Shown piece by piece: positions 51,418 to 60,930 of a stretch of DNA of 64,000 bases. The position numbers and the translations under genes were made by a program. A model generated the notes under the pieces. The model saw nothing but the letters and a program-made list of their open reading frames with translations. It was not told where the DNA came from and did not search any database. The stretch's first letter is position 1. Each line of letters begins with the position of its first letter. The stretch comes from Pelodera strongyloides (lineage: Eukaryota > Nematoda > Chromadorea > Rhabditida > Rhabditidae), in NCBI GenBank assembly GCA_036852015.1, contig JAANDG010000030.1:310001-374000 (forward strand), read 5' to 3'.

Positions 51418-51591
51418 TCATCGATATACGTAATCGAAGTCTTCTTCCGTAGAAGAAAGTTCTTCATCCGACGAAGAATCTGACTCCTCTTCTTCTTGTT
51501 GCATCTTCAACATCAGACACATCAAGACCAACTGATTCTGTTGCATCATTAGCATCATAAGTAGTAGTAATTTGTCTTGATCATTCATGTC
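51418..51591 (-). CDS. Acidic C-terminal exon of an unidentified gene
   Basis: After a reverse-strand acceptor (aatttgcag) the frame reads DMNDQDKLLLLMMLMMQQ and continues to EEEESDSSSDEELSSTEEDF, ending with TGA: 57 codons. Composition, Leu/Met-rich helix followed by a Glu/Asp/Ser tail, looks like real protein. It enters in phase 0, as does the end of the exon at 53104-53052. It could therefore be an alternative last exon of the neighbouring gene, or a small gene starting at the Met. Confidence 0.35.
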   Translation of the reverse strand, partial: DMNDQDKLLLLMMLMMQQNQLVLMCLMLKMQQEEEESDSSSDEELSSTEEDFDYVYR

Positions 51592-52194
51592 CTGCAAATT
51601 TATTAGACAGTAAGGACAGTAAGCCTAATCAAGGCGCAATAACAATAAAACAGCACGACATTTTAACCACACATAACTTTTGCTGGATTAAATCGTGATA
51701 ACACTGAAAAAAAGCAAGATTATTATTTTTAACTGACAAAAAAACCATGCTTCATGGCTTCATGGCTATAAAAAGTTCAAAAAAGTGCACTTCTGTTTTG
51801 GGTTAAATTAAGTTGATCGTTAAATTAAGTTCATCGTTATCTTCTTCAAACAAGTTGTTCTTCTTCTTTTTTTAAATTTAATTCCTGACTGTTGAAATTA
51901 TTGATCGCCACTATTAAATTTAAAAACACAATGGTCGGCTACGGTAGTGTGCGCAGTAAATAAAGTAGACAGCCTGACCGTAAAAGACGGAGCAAGGTGA
52001 AAGCAGTGAAACTACTGTCGGTCGTTTCGGAATGCCTTATGAAAACAAGCTTTTCATAAATAAAAAAAGACTAAACCGAAAAAAGTTTATTTAACCACTC
52101 GACATTGGACCTATTCTTTGTAAGTTTGAAACAAAACAAAAGCCGAATTGTTGGGTATCGTCTAAATCTGAACAGTAACTCTAGACTGTAAGCA

Positions 52195-52243
52195 CTTTTT
52201 TCATAGGATTCAAGTCCAAATCATGGAAAAAGTGCTTATATAA
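52195..52243. repeat. Short hairpin
   Basis: gtaagcacttttttcatagg and catggaaaaagtgctta pair with one mismatch over 16 bp. No terminator meaning is claimed in a eukaryote. Confidence 0.5.
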
Positions 52244-52467
52244 TTGGAAAACACTACGTTTGGATACAAATTACGTAAAGAGCACCATCGAGTAATAAAT
52301 CATAGCACAAATAATAAGATGGAACTAATACATAAAGTATAAGGAATCTTCGTGCTTGCTAAGACACAAATAATTCTGACTGTGAACGTTGCAAGTAATA
52401 TAAATCGTTGCATCAATGTAAAGTTCTCTTTTAAATCTCTATCTACTCTACGTTAATCGAATGCAGC

Positions 52468-54865
52468 TCAAAGACGCGAGCGGCGACGTCGCGAAATTCT
52501 GGCGGAGCGCAATGGTCGCGCGTCCGTCGACGCGGCAGTCGAAACGCTGCTCGAGTTCACCGACGCAGTGGAAACCGACGCAGAAGTGGGGATGACAATC
52601 GCCGTCGCCGCGGAAGTAGAGCCGCGCGATGTCGTGGACGCCGCACTCGAACTGGCCCTGCTGCCCTGGGTAGGCGCAGGACTAAGAGACTGGGAACGGT
52701 TGGGTGATTCACGGCGAGCTCGAACAACCTGAAAATGACAATGTGGATGTGGATAGTGGAACAGTTGGAAACCTCTATTTGAGACAAAAATTCATTGACG
52801 TATTATGTCTATATTCGGCCACAAAGCTAAACAAGCTCCATGTGAAACGAGCAGATAAAATGCTCCCTCCCTCCCGGTAATCACTCTTGTGCTGAGGCCG
52901 TATTCACCAACCACAGGGAGCCCTCCCTAGGCTCCCGGGCGCTGAATCTCTTCTGCTCTCGCGCTCTCTGCACACTCTTTAGCTCCCTGGGGAGACCAGG
53001 GAGGGCTCCCTGCGTGTTGGTGAATACGGCCTCTGATCTAACTAAACTCACAATTTCAGGGTGATTCTGAGCCTGGATAAGGGCTGCGAATCCGCGAGGT
53101 TGAACTGCAAGTACATATTATTTAATTGCCTCCACTATATGTATTGAATACGTTTTGGGAACTTGGAAAAGTTTTGGCTAGGCGAGGATTGGTTCATGCA
53201 CGCGAGAACCTAGTGTGGGACCTTGCGCAGTTCCGGCGCACATAAAGTGTGGCAACGATATAGCATAGCCGCACACTCAGTTATGCAAAGAAATTTAAAG
53301 GGTTTACCTGGAGAGACTGCTTCCGGTCGAATATTGTCCCTTGAACTGGGAGCGTTGGCAATGATTGAGGCTGGAATTTAAAGGTAAGAAAGTGGGGGAA
53401 TAAAACACGATGCGGACTTAATTTATTCCCTGAGTGGGGGAAGGATTTTTACCGAAAAAACCCATCTGGCGACTGTTTCGTGACCAATTGGTGACCAGAG
53501 CTGACGGTTTTCGATGAAACTTGGTCACGAGTTGGTCATTGGTCACCAAATGGGCAGGCCCACGAAAAAACCAGTGAACCGTATCCAAGTGAGTTCACCC
53601 ATTTCCTATGTACCCCCGTGTTTGCGGTACATGGTTTGCGAAGCGTATGACGAACAAATGCTAAGTGCATGGGAAAGCAGTGGTGCAGTATGCTCTTCAA
53701 AAAACACGTGCCGTACCCCTTCAAAATCACCTTATCATTAAAATATGAATTAAGAGCGGAAAAACCTTGATCTGGGCTCTGATTCGCATTGTTGACAGGG
53801 ACCACGGCTGTTGCTTCAGCAGCGCGCGGCGGTGGCGTAACAGCTGCAAATCGGGTAATAACATTTATTAATCATTTACTAAAAATTCATAACACTCCTA
53901 ATGTAATATCTGTGTGAAAATACATAGAAGATAATTATTTATCTTATTATATAAAGCAATGAAATTTGTTTATTTGTTTGTGGCCATGCACGTTACGCTA
54001 AAATTCAACACTAAGCACTAACTACTACTATGGCGAAGAAAATCCATATTGGTTGCAAATAACCACCAAAACTCACATCTACTTCGCACATCGATGAATC
54101 CATGTCTGGGGGCGGTGCCATTATTCCCAGGAGCAGGGGGCGGAGCTCGAGGAGGAAACGTGCCAATATTCCCAGGGGGCGGAGCTTGGGGAGGTGCTGC
54201 GTTTGCTGCTGGAGCTTGCGCTATAGGAATACCAGGCTCAGGAGCAGGATTCAAACCTCCGTTGGCATTCTCAGCACCTGGGTTCTCATTACCCTCCTGA
54301 ATCATAGCAAAATTAGAAGATGGTCCTGAGAATCGAACCACTGACCATTCCCATGCTAGGCGACAACGCTATCCACTACACCACCAGGAGACCAGGAACG
54401 GGAACTTGTACCTGAAGAACAACGAGTCCACCACCACGTGGGCCACCGGCTCTTCCTCCAAATAGTGTATCAAAGAGGGAGGCAAGATCGGGCCTAAAAC
54501 AGGGCACAATGGAAGAACTTGTTACGCTACACCAAATATTTTATGGTTATTTGTTATTATCAGAAATAGGAATTTTAATTACAATAAAGACGTTTTTTTC
54601 CGATAAATAACGCACACTCACTACAAAACCTTCAGGTTCAGGTTCAGGACAGCAGTCTCTATCTGGGTTATGACATAACCACTATTATAATACAATCCTG
54701 TATAGCGGGGGGATACTGTAAAGAATCGTAGAAATAACTCATAAGATGTTGAACTTTATTGTAACATGTGGTAAGTAATCAATCCACGCTTACGGATTCA
54801 GCGCCTCCTCCATGGCACGATCCTGAGCGGATAGCGGCGCTCGTTGCGCATTCGAAGCGGGCGAA
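52468..54865 (-). CDS. Pro/Ser/Ala-rich protein, unrecognised
   Basis: Reverse-strand exons with consistent phases: 54865-54794, 54493-54412, 54296-54076, 53842-53767, 53370-53308, 53104-53052 and 52738-52468 (TGA). Segments: AMEEALNPPDLASLFDTLFG, GGRAGGPRGGGLVVLQ, a proline-rich exon (APPQAPPPGNIGTFPPRAPP), ASIIANAPSSRDNIRPEAV, QPRGFAALIQAQNHPEI and a Ser/Thr/Ala tail ending ARISRRRRSRL. Mostly low-complexity, with short conserved-looking helices (LASLFDTLFG, GFAALIQAQ). The basic tail could act as a nuclear localisation signal (inference). ATG GAG GAG in a Kozak-like gccATGG at 54813 may be the start; the frame also continues upstream to an acceptor. Function unknown. Confidence 0.6.
52894..53034. 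mobile_element. MITE family C copy
   Basis: Ends gaggccgtattcaccaacca and gttggtgaatacggcctc, in the last intron of the Pro/Ser-rich gene, 18 bp after its splice donor. Confidence 0.85.
54325..54394 (-). repeat. tRNA-like sequence filling a 115-bp intron
   Basis: Reverse-strand tcctggtggtgtagtggata (box A), anticodon-like cctagcatgg and agtggttcgattctcaggac (box B). Five acceptor pairs form (tcctg with cagga), then mismatches. It occupies most of the intron between exons 54493-54412 and 54296-54076. Either a diverged tRNA gene or a SINE head. Confidence 0.5.
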
Positions 54866-55678
54866 CTAGTACTGTAATGTTCTTCATATTTATGTGCTAC
54901 GTAGACTCCTAGACCTAGGCTTAAAGAACGGTAATTTAAGTTGTATTTTCAGATAAGCGGTCTTTACTTTACACTGATCGTGAACATCCTTCGAGCATCC
55001 GTTTTAATAAAGATCTAAAACTCCTGTAAACTTACAAAGATGGCAAGGGATCGAACATCGGTACCGAGTGAGTGATAGGAGAGGTGAGCTTCGGAGAAGT
55101 AAATTGCCAATTTTCCGGTTGAGAGAGCTGAAGTTACGGAGAATAATATAGGACGAAAAGTCGAAAACTTGGTAACAAGAGCCCCGAAGAAGCGAAATAC
55201 CGGCCCGGCCGGTTTTTGAAACGCATAGTGGACAACTACATTACTATGCATTCATGCTAAGTTACTCGAATATGGGCCGATTGTTTATTCTAATTTATGT
55301 TCGTTTGCATAAGCTGCTGGTGCGCTCGATGTGTTTCAAAAACCGCCGGTATTTCGCTTTAAAAGCCAAACCCTAACTAAGCATGAATAGTGACAAAAAT
55401 GACAGAATTCTTGGTAAAACTAAAAATGTCAATACAGCTTCAAGCCTACCGCATTGTTGATAGCAATGTATGTCGACGTGAAGCTATCAATATATGGATA
55501 GCACCATTGCATGTGACGAATCTAAAGAAGAAGTATTAATGCATATTATATGTACAGATAAACATAGAACGAATAATGGGCATTCTGAGATTGACCACGG
55601 TAAAGAATGTGAAAATACAAAACATTTTTCATCAGGACCACAATATACGTACGTAAGAGACCAAAAGAAGACCCTCAC
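54866..55678. other. Junction between two reverse-strand genes
   Basis: Contains a family A MITE (55191-55361) and an open reverse frame at 55151-55034 whose donor (TTT|GTAAGT) is good but whose acceptor is poor. It could be a first exon of the Pro/Ser-rich gene or a last exon of the F-box gene; I cannot decide. Confidence 0.4.
55191..55361. mobile_element. MITE family A copy
   Basis: Ends agcgaaataccggcccggcc and aaccgccggtatttcgcttt. Confidence 0.85.
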
Positions 55679-56632
55679 CATTTTATTGGCATCAACACAC
55701 CATTTGTAGTCACGGACGATTACTTCATTGCATGGGTGCATTTCTACCTAAAGACGAGGATTGACTAGTAATTTACGGTGCCTAAAAAGCTACCTGCACA
55801 TACAAAACAACCATTTTGCTGCACGGTTGAGTGTAAAAAAACACACGGACGACGGAACATCGAATGATAGACTGGCCGCGTGCCGACCGCATGCCGGCTG
55901 CGCGCGTGCAGATCAACGGCTTGCAAAATGCAAAACATGACGAATGCTCTGAATGCAAAACAAAATGCTCTACTCCGCTTGCACACCAGCTATCACATTC
56001 AAGGGAGAAGCATAACTGCACATGCAATTTAAGTGATTCTCCAACGACTCAGTAATTAAGGAAAACGTACTTTAAAAGCCTTAAACCTCGCGTACTCCTT
56101 GCTCTTGGGCGGCTTGCGTGTTCTACCGTACAACTTCAGCACTTTCAAATTGGCGGGGAAAAATGTTGGAACCAGATGAAAGAAGTGATCGTCATTGAAC
56201 TCTTGCACGTACATCGATAGAGTGTGCAGTGATTTCAGATTTCTAAATACAATAATTTATGCAGTGTATACTGCTTAAGCAAAGAAGTCCGCCAACACGG
56301 GCCAGTGAACCTCAATTAGGTTGCGCGCAGACTGCACAAGATGCGCGCGGATGCAACATTCCAGATATCGCACTTGCGGTACCGTACACGCCGTGCGTGT
56401 CACAGATGTAATAAGTAGTATTCTTTGTTGCATGCGGTATTTAGAACCTTAACCTAAGTTACCTGAGACTGAAGGTTGGATTGGTGCCTTTAGGGTTCTT
56501 CGGATCCTGCTTATGGATAGAATACAATGAGGCGGGTAAGGTCAACTCCTCCAGTAACGTTAGCTCGCCTGGAAAGGAAGTGATGAACATATCATTGTGG
56601 AATATGGGAGAGAGAGGGAGAGACAGAGAAAA

Positions 56633-56670
<38 letters not shown>

Positions 56671-56970
56671 TTAATATGAAGAAGAAATAGAGAGTGAAAA
56701 GTAATTATATACTACTGAACTGAAGCCACGGCTCCCGACAAGGATCACCTACCTAGCTTTGCGGCAATACTCTTACAAGATGTCGTGTCCACCACACAAC
56801 CCGAAAGTGAGAGCTTTCTCAGGTTTTTCAGCGAAAGAATACGCTCCAATACCTGAATCTTGGTTTGGAAAGCGTAGAGCACACGGCCCGAACCAACCTA
56901 TAGTAAGAACACTTGGGAAGCAGTACACGATCATCTACCTTCTCTCTCTCTCCCCTCTCTCTCTCTCACA

Positions 56971-57011
<41 letters not shown>

Positions 57012-59477
57012 ATCCCCCCAAAATAATAAGAATTTGCCAGAACCTCAGCTCGAAGTGCCACGCCGGTGATGCATAATTTCTGAAGGTTGGGCAGGAAGAA
57101 AACCTGGAAACGTTTCTCACTCTACTTCATTGTTTAGTCTTGGCTGCCATAGTCAAACTTCGTGTGCCATTATAAACTGAGCGTATCTGTATACTTTTAA
57201 TTGTTGTTATCTTCACTGTGATTTTTTTGAGGTAATGTACGAATACTCACATTTTCAAGGTAATTAAAACCATTCAATTGTTGCTTGCTTGTCAATTTTT
57301 CATCATATTGATGCACACATTTTATGGGTAAATAAATATTTAAAACTAAATTTGAAACCTACCGCAGCGTCCTCTGCTGTCATCTGGCAGTTCACGCCGG
57401 TATACGAATCCAGTCGTTGAAGAATGTTCAACGTTGTCAACTTGTCAAAGGTGCACTGACTAAAGTCCACACTTCGCCGTACTCCGTCGTGACTGAATAG
57501 TTTGTCAATAGTTTGACTGAAATATTTTTAATCGATGCTTTTATTTTTATCAGTGTTTTGCTTCGCTGCGCACATACGATATTTCTTGGTATTCCACAAT
57601 TACACTGAGAAAAAGTTGTGCGTTAGGTAAGCGTAGCTCAAAAAAATTCTATCAAGACTCTCCTTTCTCCTTTCTCTCAACAAAAACTGTTGAAAATCTA
57701 CTTCAATCTCAATAAAATTAGGAATATTGTCGCAATAATTGGCAAGCATTGGCCGTAACAACTACATTTTATATGGATGTTTGTTTCACCCCATTTCAGA
57801 ACATACATCTATATATTTGGTCCCTAGTAAGTACTTTCGCGTTGTGAAGCGCGGGGTCTCAGGGTTCCCTTTGATTGACGTTCTTTATTTGTATTGATTG
57901 TTAAGAAAAAATAAACAGTTATTATTATTAAACTACAAGGAATAGCGAAGAACGGACACCAAAAAGTTGTCGGCGGCAATGGAAAGGCGCTTCAGTTTCG
58001 GCGATATCACGGTCAGGGTTCTTATTTCGGCACTGTTCAACCGGGTCTGGATGCAGACCTGAAAAGTCTCTCTATATTATGTATTTCTCTATTGCAGTTT
58101 GTGAATTTTGTCGAGCTTGACTACAGTACACCATATAATATAATATACATAAAGAATTGTTCACTTTTTGCGATTTATAAAAAAAAAGAACCAACAACTT
58201 TTTTTCACGATATAAAAATTGTACTTTATTTCTCTTCTCTCATTCCGTCCATCTTTCTGTCTATTCATGTATTCAGTGGAATCTGTATACGTACACCACT
58301 TGCCGCACTAAGGTCTAAGGGAACTGAACCTTGGGTGTATCAAACCAAAACCTAGATCCCTAGCCACTGGGCCACTTATTGTCGTTTGCTCACCTTATGT
58401 ACATTCGGACACTGCTCCCTGACCTTGCTCAATAAGGTCTCATTAGGTGCGATCAGGTTGTGAAGCTGAACAAAATCTTATAAACACTAAAGTTTACTAG
58501 TTTAAAGTATATAAAAGTTTACTAGAAAGGCTCAAAGATAGATGACCATTGGAAAAATCAAAGTTATAAAGAGAAAGGACACCGCAGACGCGCAGACCAG
58601 TCAACAACAGCAAGGAAAAAACATCATCGATTTTTACTTTCTAAAAAGTCCCTGCCCGTATGCTGAATCCCTGCTCGTGCGTAGACCTTTCTTACGCTAA
58701 TAGTCGTGTGCTGTCAATGCGCCCACGGCAATTTTGCAGCCGGATAGTCTAATTGGCCCATACGCGGCCTACGCTTAGCCCGAAATGAGTGGGCATCCCC
58801 ACTAGGGCGCGAGGTGGGTGTGCCACGGGTGTTCCATTTCACTTGGCGCACCTGTGGCGCACCACTTAAGGAAGGCGCGGCCGACGCAAAAGTGGAGCGC
58901 CGCACGTGCGTTATTTGTGCGCCATATGGTGTTAGCGCACGCCCCCGCCGTGCACCCTAGAGGTGGTGCGCCGCGCCCTTGTAGCTCACCCTGTTTTTGT
59001 GCGCGGCGATGGCGCGGAGTTTCACGTTGTACGCAGTCGCCATCACCTCATACCCCTCGGTCCGGTAAGAAATCAACATCACCTTCTCAATTCTATGTTG
59101 GTATGTCTTTCCGGCAACAATGGCAAAGTTATGGTCCAGCAGGAGGCAGGTGACGTCACGCCACTGGCCGAGCAGATCAAGATGTCTGAAGAAAAGAAGT
59201 CACATATACATATGTTATATTTTCTATAATATTCATCCCCATCAGTAGTAAAGGGCTTGGCCCCCCTCTATTCTGGTTCAACAAAAAGGTATGGCCGTAT
59301 GCACGAACGTTGGGACTATATTCCCAGCCGGAGGTAAGAGAACGGGAGAGATCACGGGAACGAACCGAGGAGACAAATTCCTCTTAGAAAAACAAACCTC
59401 TTAGACATCAAGCTCAACCTTGTCCTATCCGTGGCATCCAAGTGCTCTGCCACTGCGAGTAAGACATCGTCGGACAT
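55679..59477 (-). CDS. F-box / leucine-rich-repeat protein
   Basis: Reverse-strand exons in phase: 59477-59398, 59185-58990, 58465-58394, 58058-57937, 57516-57363, 57103-57044, 56852-56753, 56578-56463, 56242-56071 and 55747-55679. The start MSDDVLLAVAEHLDATDRTR LSLMSKR is a compact F-box (written here with a break after residue 20), which would bind SKP1 of an SCF ubiquitin ligase. Later exons carry leucine-rich-repeat patterns: LNSAEIRTLTVISPKLKRLS, FFLPNLQKLCITGVAL, ILSLKNLRKLSLSGC, LTLLEELTLPASL, NLKSLHTLSMYV and FPANLKVLKLYG. These would choose the substrate (family knowledge). The 3' end is open: after VEMHPCNEVIVRDYKWC the next exon and stop were not found with certainty. Donor at 57936 (TT|GTAGTT) was chosen because it keeps phase. 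Confidence 0.75.
56641..56664. repeat. GA microsatellite
   Basis: GA run within an intron of the F-box gene; a CT tract of similar kind lies at 56940-57005. Confidence 0.9.
59290..59376. mobile_element. MITE family D, one-ended copy
   Basis: Starts atggccgtatgcacgaacgt with the inner block gggactatattcccagcc as in the copy at 62655, but the second inverted end is missing. It lies in the first intron of the F-box gene. Confidence 0.6.
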
Positions 59478-59703
59478 TTCTCAAACACTAAATAGTTTGA
59501 GATTACCTTCAAGGGTTAGCACCAAGACAAAAACTAGTGACGACATACAATAAATAGTTCTAACAACACAAATTGATGTTAGTCCCATTAAAATTCTATT
59601 AACAAGCGTTAGACAAAAAATTTAAACTAACAACCTCCGGAAAGATTTGCATGAAAACGGAATAGCATTAGAAATTTGAATCCTGAGTGTTCAAAGAACG
59701 TTC

Positions 59704-60147
59704 ATGTTTTGGATAAACTGTCAAAAGCGTGTTTCAGCGGTAAGTTAAAGTATCGATGGACTCCAACGACTGGTGCGATATTTTCACGGAAACTTTACCA
59801 AATTAATCCGCCTCTGAAAGCTCTACGAAAAATCCCAACTTAGTACCTAGAATGTGCCACAAACACCGCCTACATATTGCAGAAAGAAGCAGCGGGACAT
59901 CAAATTCGGGCGCTTTGCGCCAGTTCCGCAGGTTGCGTTGGAGAACAAGCGGCGCAACCACGGCGAAGAAAATGTAATAGGCCGCTCTTGCGCAAGCATG
60001 CCTGTGAGCCCTGCGCGAATTGGTTGCTCCAACAGCGCACCTCCCAATATCAGCAGTTTGTTCGACAATTTCAAGAATCCATACCCGCCCATTGCAAAAC
60101 CTCAACCATGTTTTTACTACAAAAATACCCAATCACCGAATAAATAA
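59704..60147 (+). CDS. Candidate small two-exon gene
   Basis: Exon 1, 59704-59739, reads MFWINCQKRVSA and ends at a strong donor (GCG|GTAAGT). Exon 2, 59851-60147, starts after tacctag in the same phase. It encodes NVPQTPPTYCRKKQRDIKFG and a polar, proline/asparagine-rich protein (APPNISSLFDNFKNPYPP) of about 110 residues. The stop overlaps an AATAAA at 60139-60144. No domain recognised. The opposite strand also has open frames here (for example 60092-59847), so strand assignment rests on the splice phase and polyadenylation signal. Confidence 0.4.
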
Positions 60148-60930
60148 AAAGAAGTAGCCTCTCATCACATAAACTTCTTTATTCACAACCCGACAAATAA
60201 TAAAATCTACATCAACAAAATAAATCCAAAAAAAAAATAAAAACATCCAATTCTTGAAATCTACTCAATTTGATAAAATAAGAGATCATTTCTAAAACAC
60301 ACTTTAAAGGGATGGTTTCGCCTTCCATACATCAATTATCTTATACGGAGTGATGACGACCCCATCCCTTTAACTGTCCCTACGCTTCTAATTCTCATTA
60401 TTACTGAAGAAAGGTCATTATTTATAAGGCATTTTACAGGGAATAGATCACCAGGTCATACGGTAATACTGTAAGGTACATATCGTATGTGATCAAAACC
60501 GGTGCTCGAACGAAACCAATGATGTCTAATCTTCAAAGCCAGACATAGTCAGCCGATCATAAGTTTCAGCTAAAGCCATATGGCTAGAACGATGCACGCG
60601 CGCGGGTGGCGCCTATCAGTCCGGGATACGCATGCTTTCTCTTGTACTAAAACAACTACTACTTCCATAACGTATTCAAATAACACTAAAACTACACCGA
60701 GACACTCGTTACCAATACAAAAAGAGTTTTTGAATCGACTAATTACAGTAACTTACTCCTGTTATAATGGAAAACAGTGCTCTCAATATTTCGTGCAATT
60801 ACATAGTAATAAAAGACAAACATAGCTGAACTACCAATTAACCTTCGCGAAATTGACGTTCAATCTAAACTGCTAGCATTTTCACCAATGCAAAAAGTAA
60901 TGCGGGTTGCAGGTTTCGAACCCTGGTCGT
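60148..60930. other. Intergenic between converging genes
   Basis: A-rich start, a 62-bp TTAA-flanked micro-MITE at 60308-60369, and a tRNA-like box B (ggtttcgaaccctgg) at 60910-60926 overlapping the 3' side of UBA3. No exon supported. Confidence 0.5.
60308..60369. mobile_element. 62-bp micro-MITE flanked by TTAA
   Basis: Ends AGGGATGGTTTCG and ...GACCCCATCCCT, bordered by TTAA at 60304-60307 and 60370-60373. The terminal AGGGAYRG resembles the AGGGACAG of the 1528-3483 element. Confidence 0.65.

Noticed and set aside
52468..52733. Cysteine-rich, GC3-rich reverse frame (SCAYPGQQGQF...) that looked like a transferred or secreted protein
   Set aside because: The same DNA read in the frame entered from ttttcag at 52739 gives a Ser/Thr/Ala-rich tail in phase with the upstream exon. 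The Cys frame is most likely its shadow.
58714..59153. Open frames in a GC-rich block on both strands
   Set aside because: The upper part overlaps the F-box gene exon 2 on the reverse strand. The remainder is a GC-rich intron segment without splice support.
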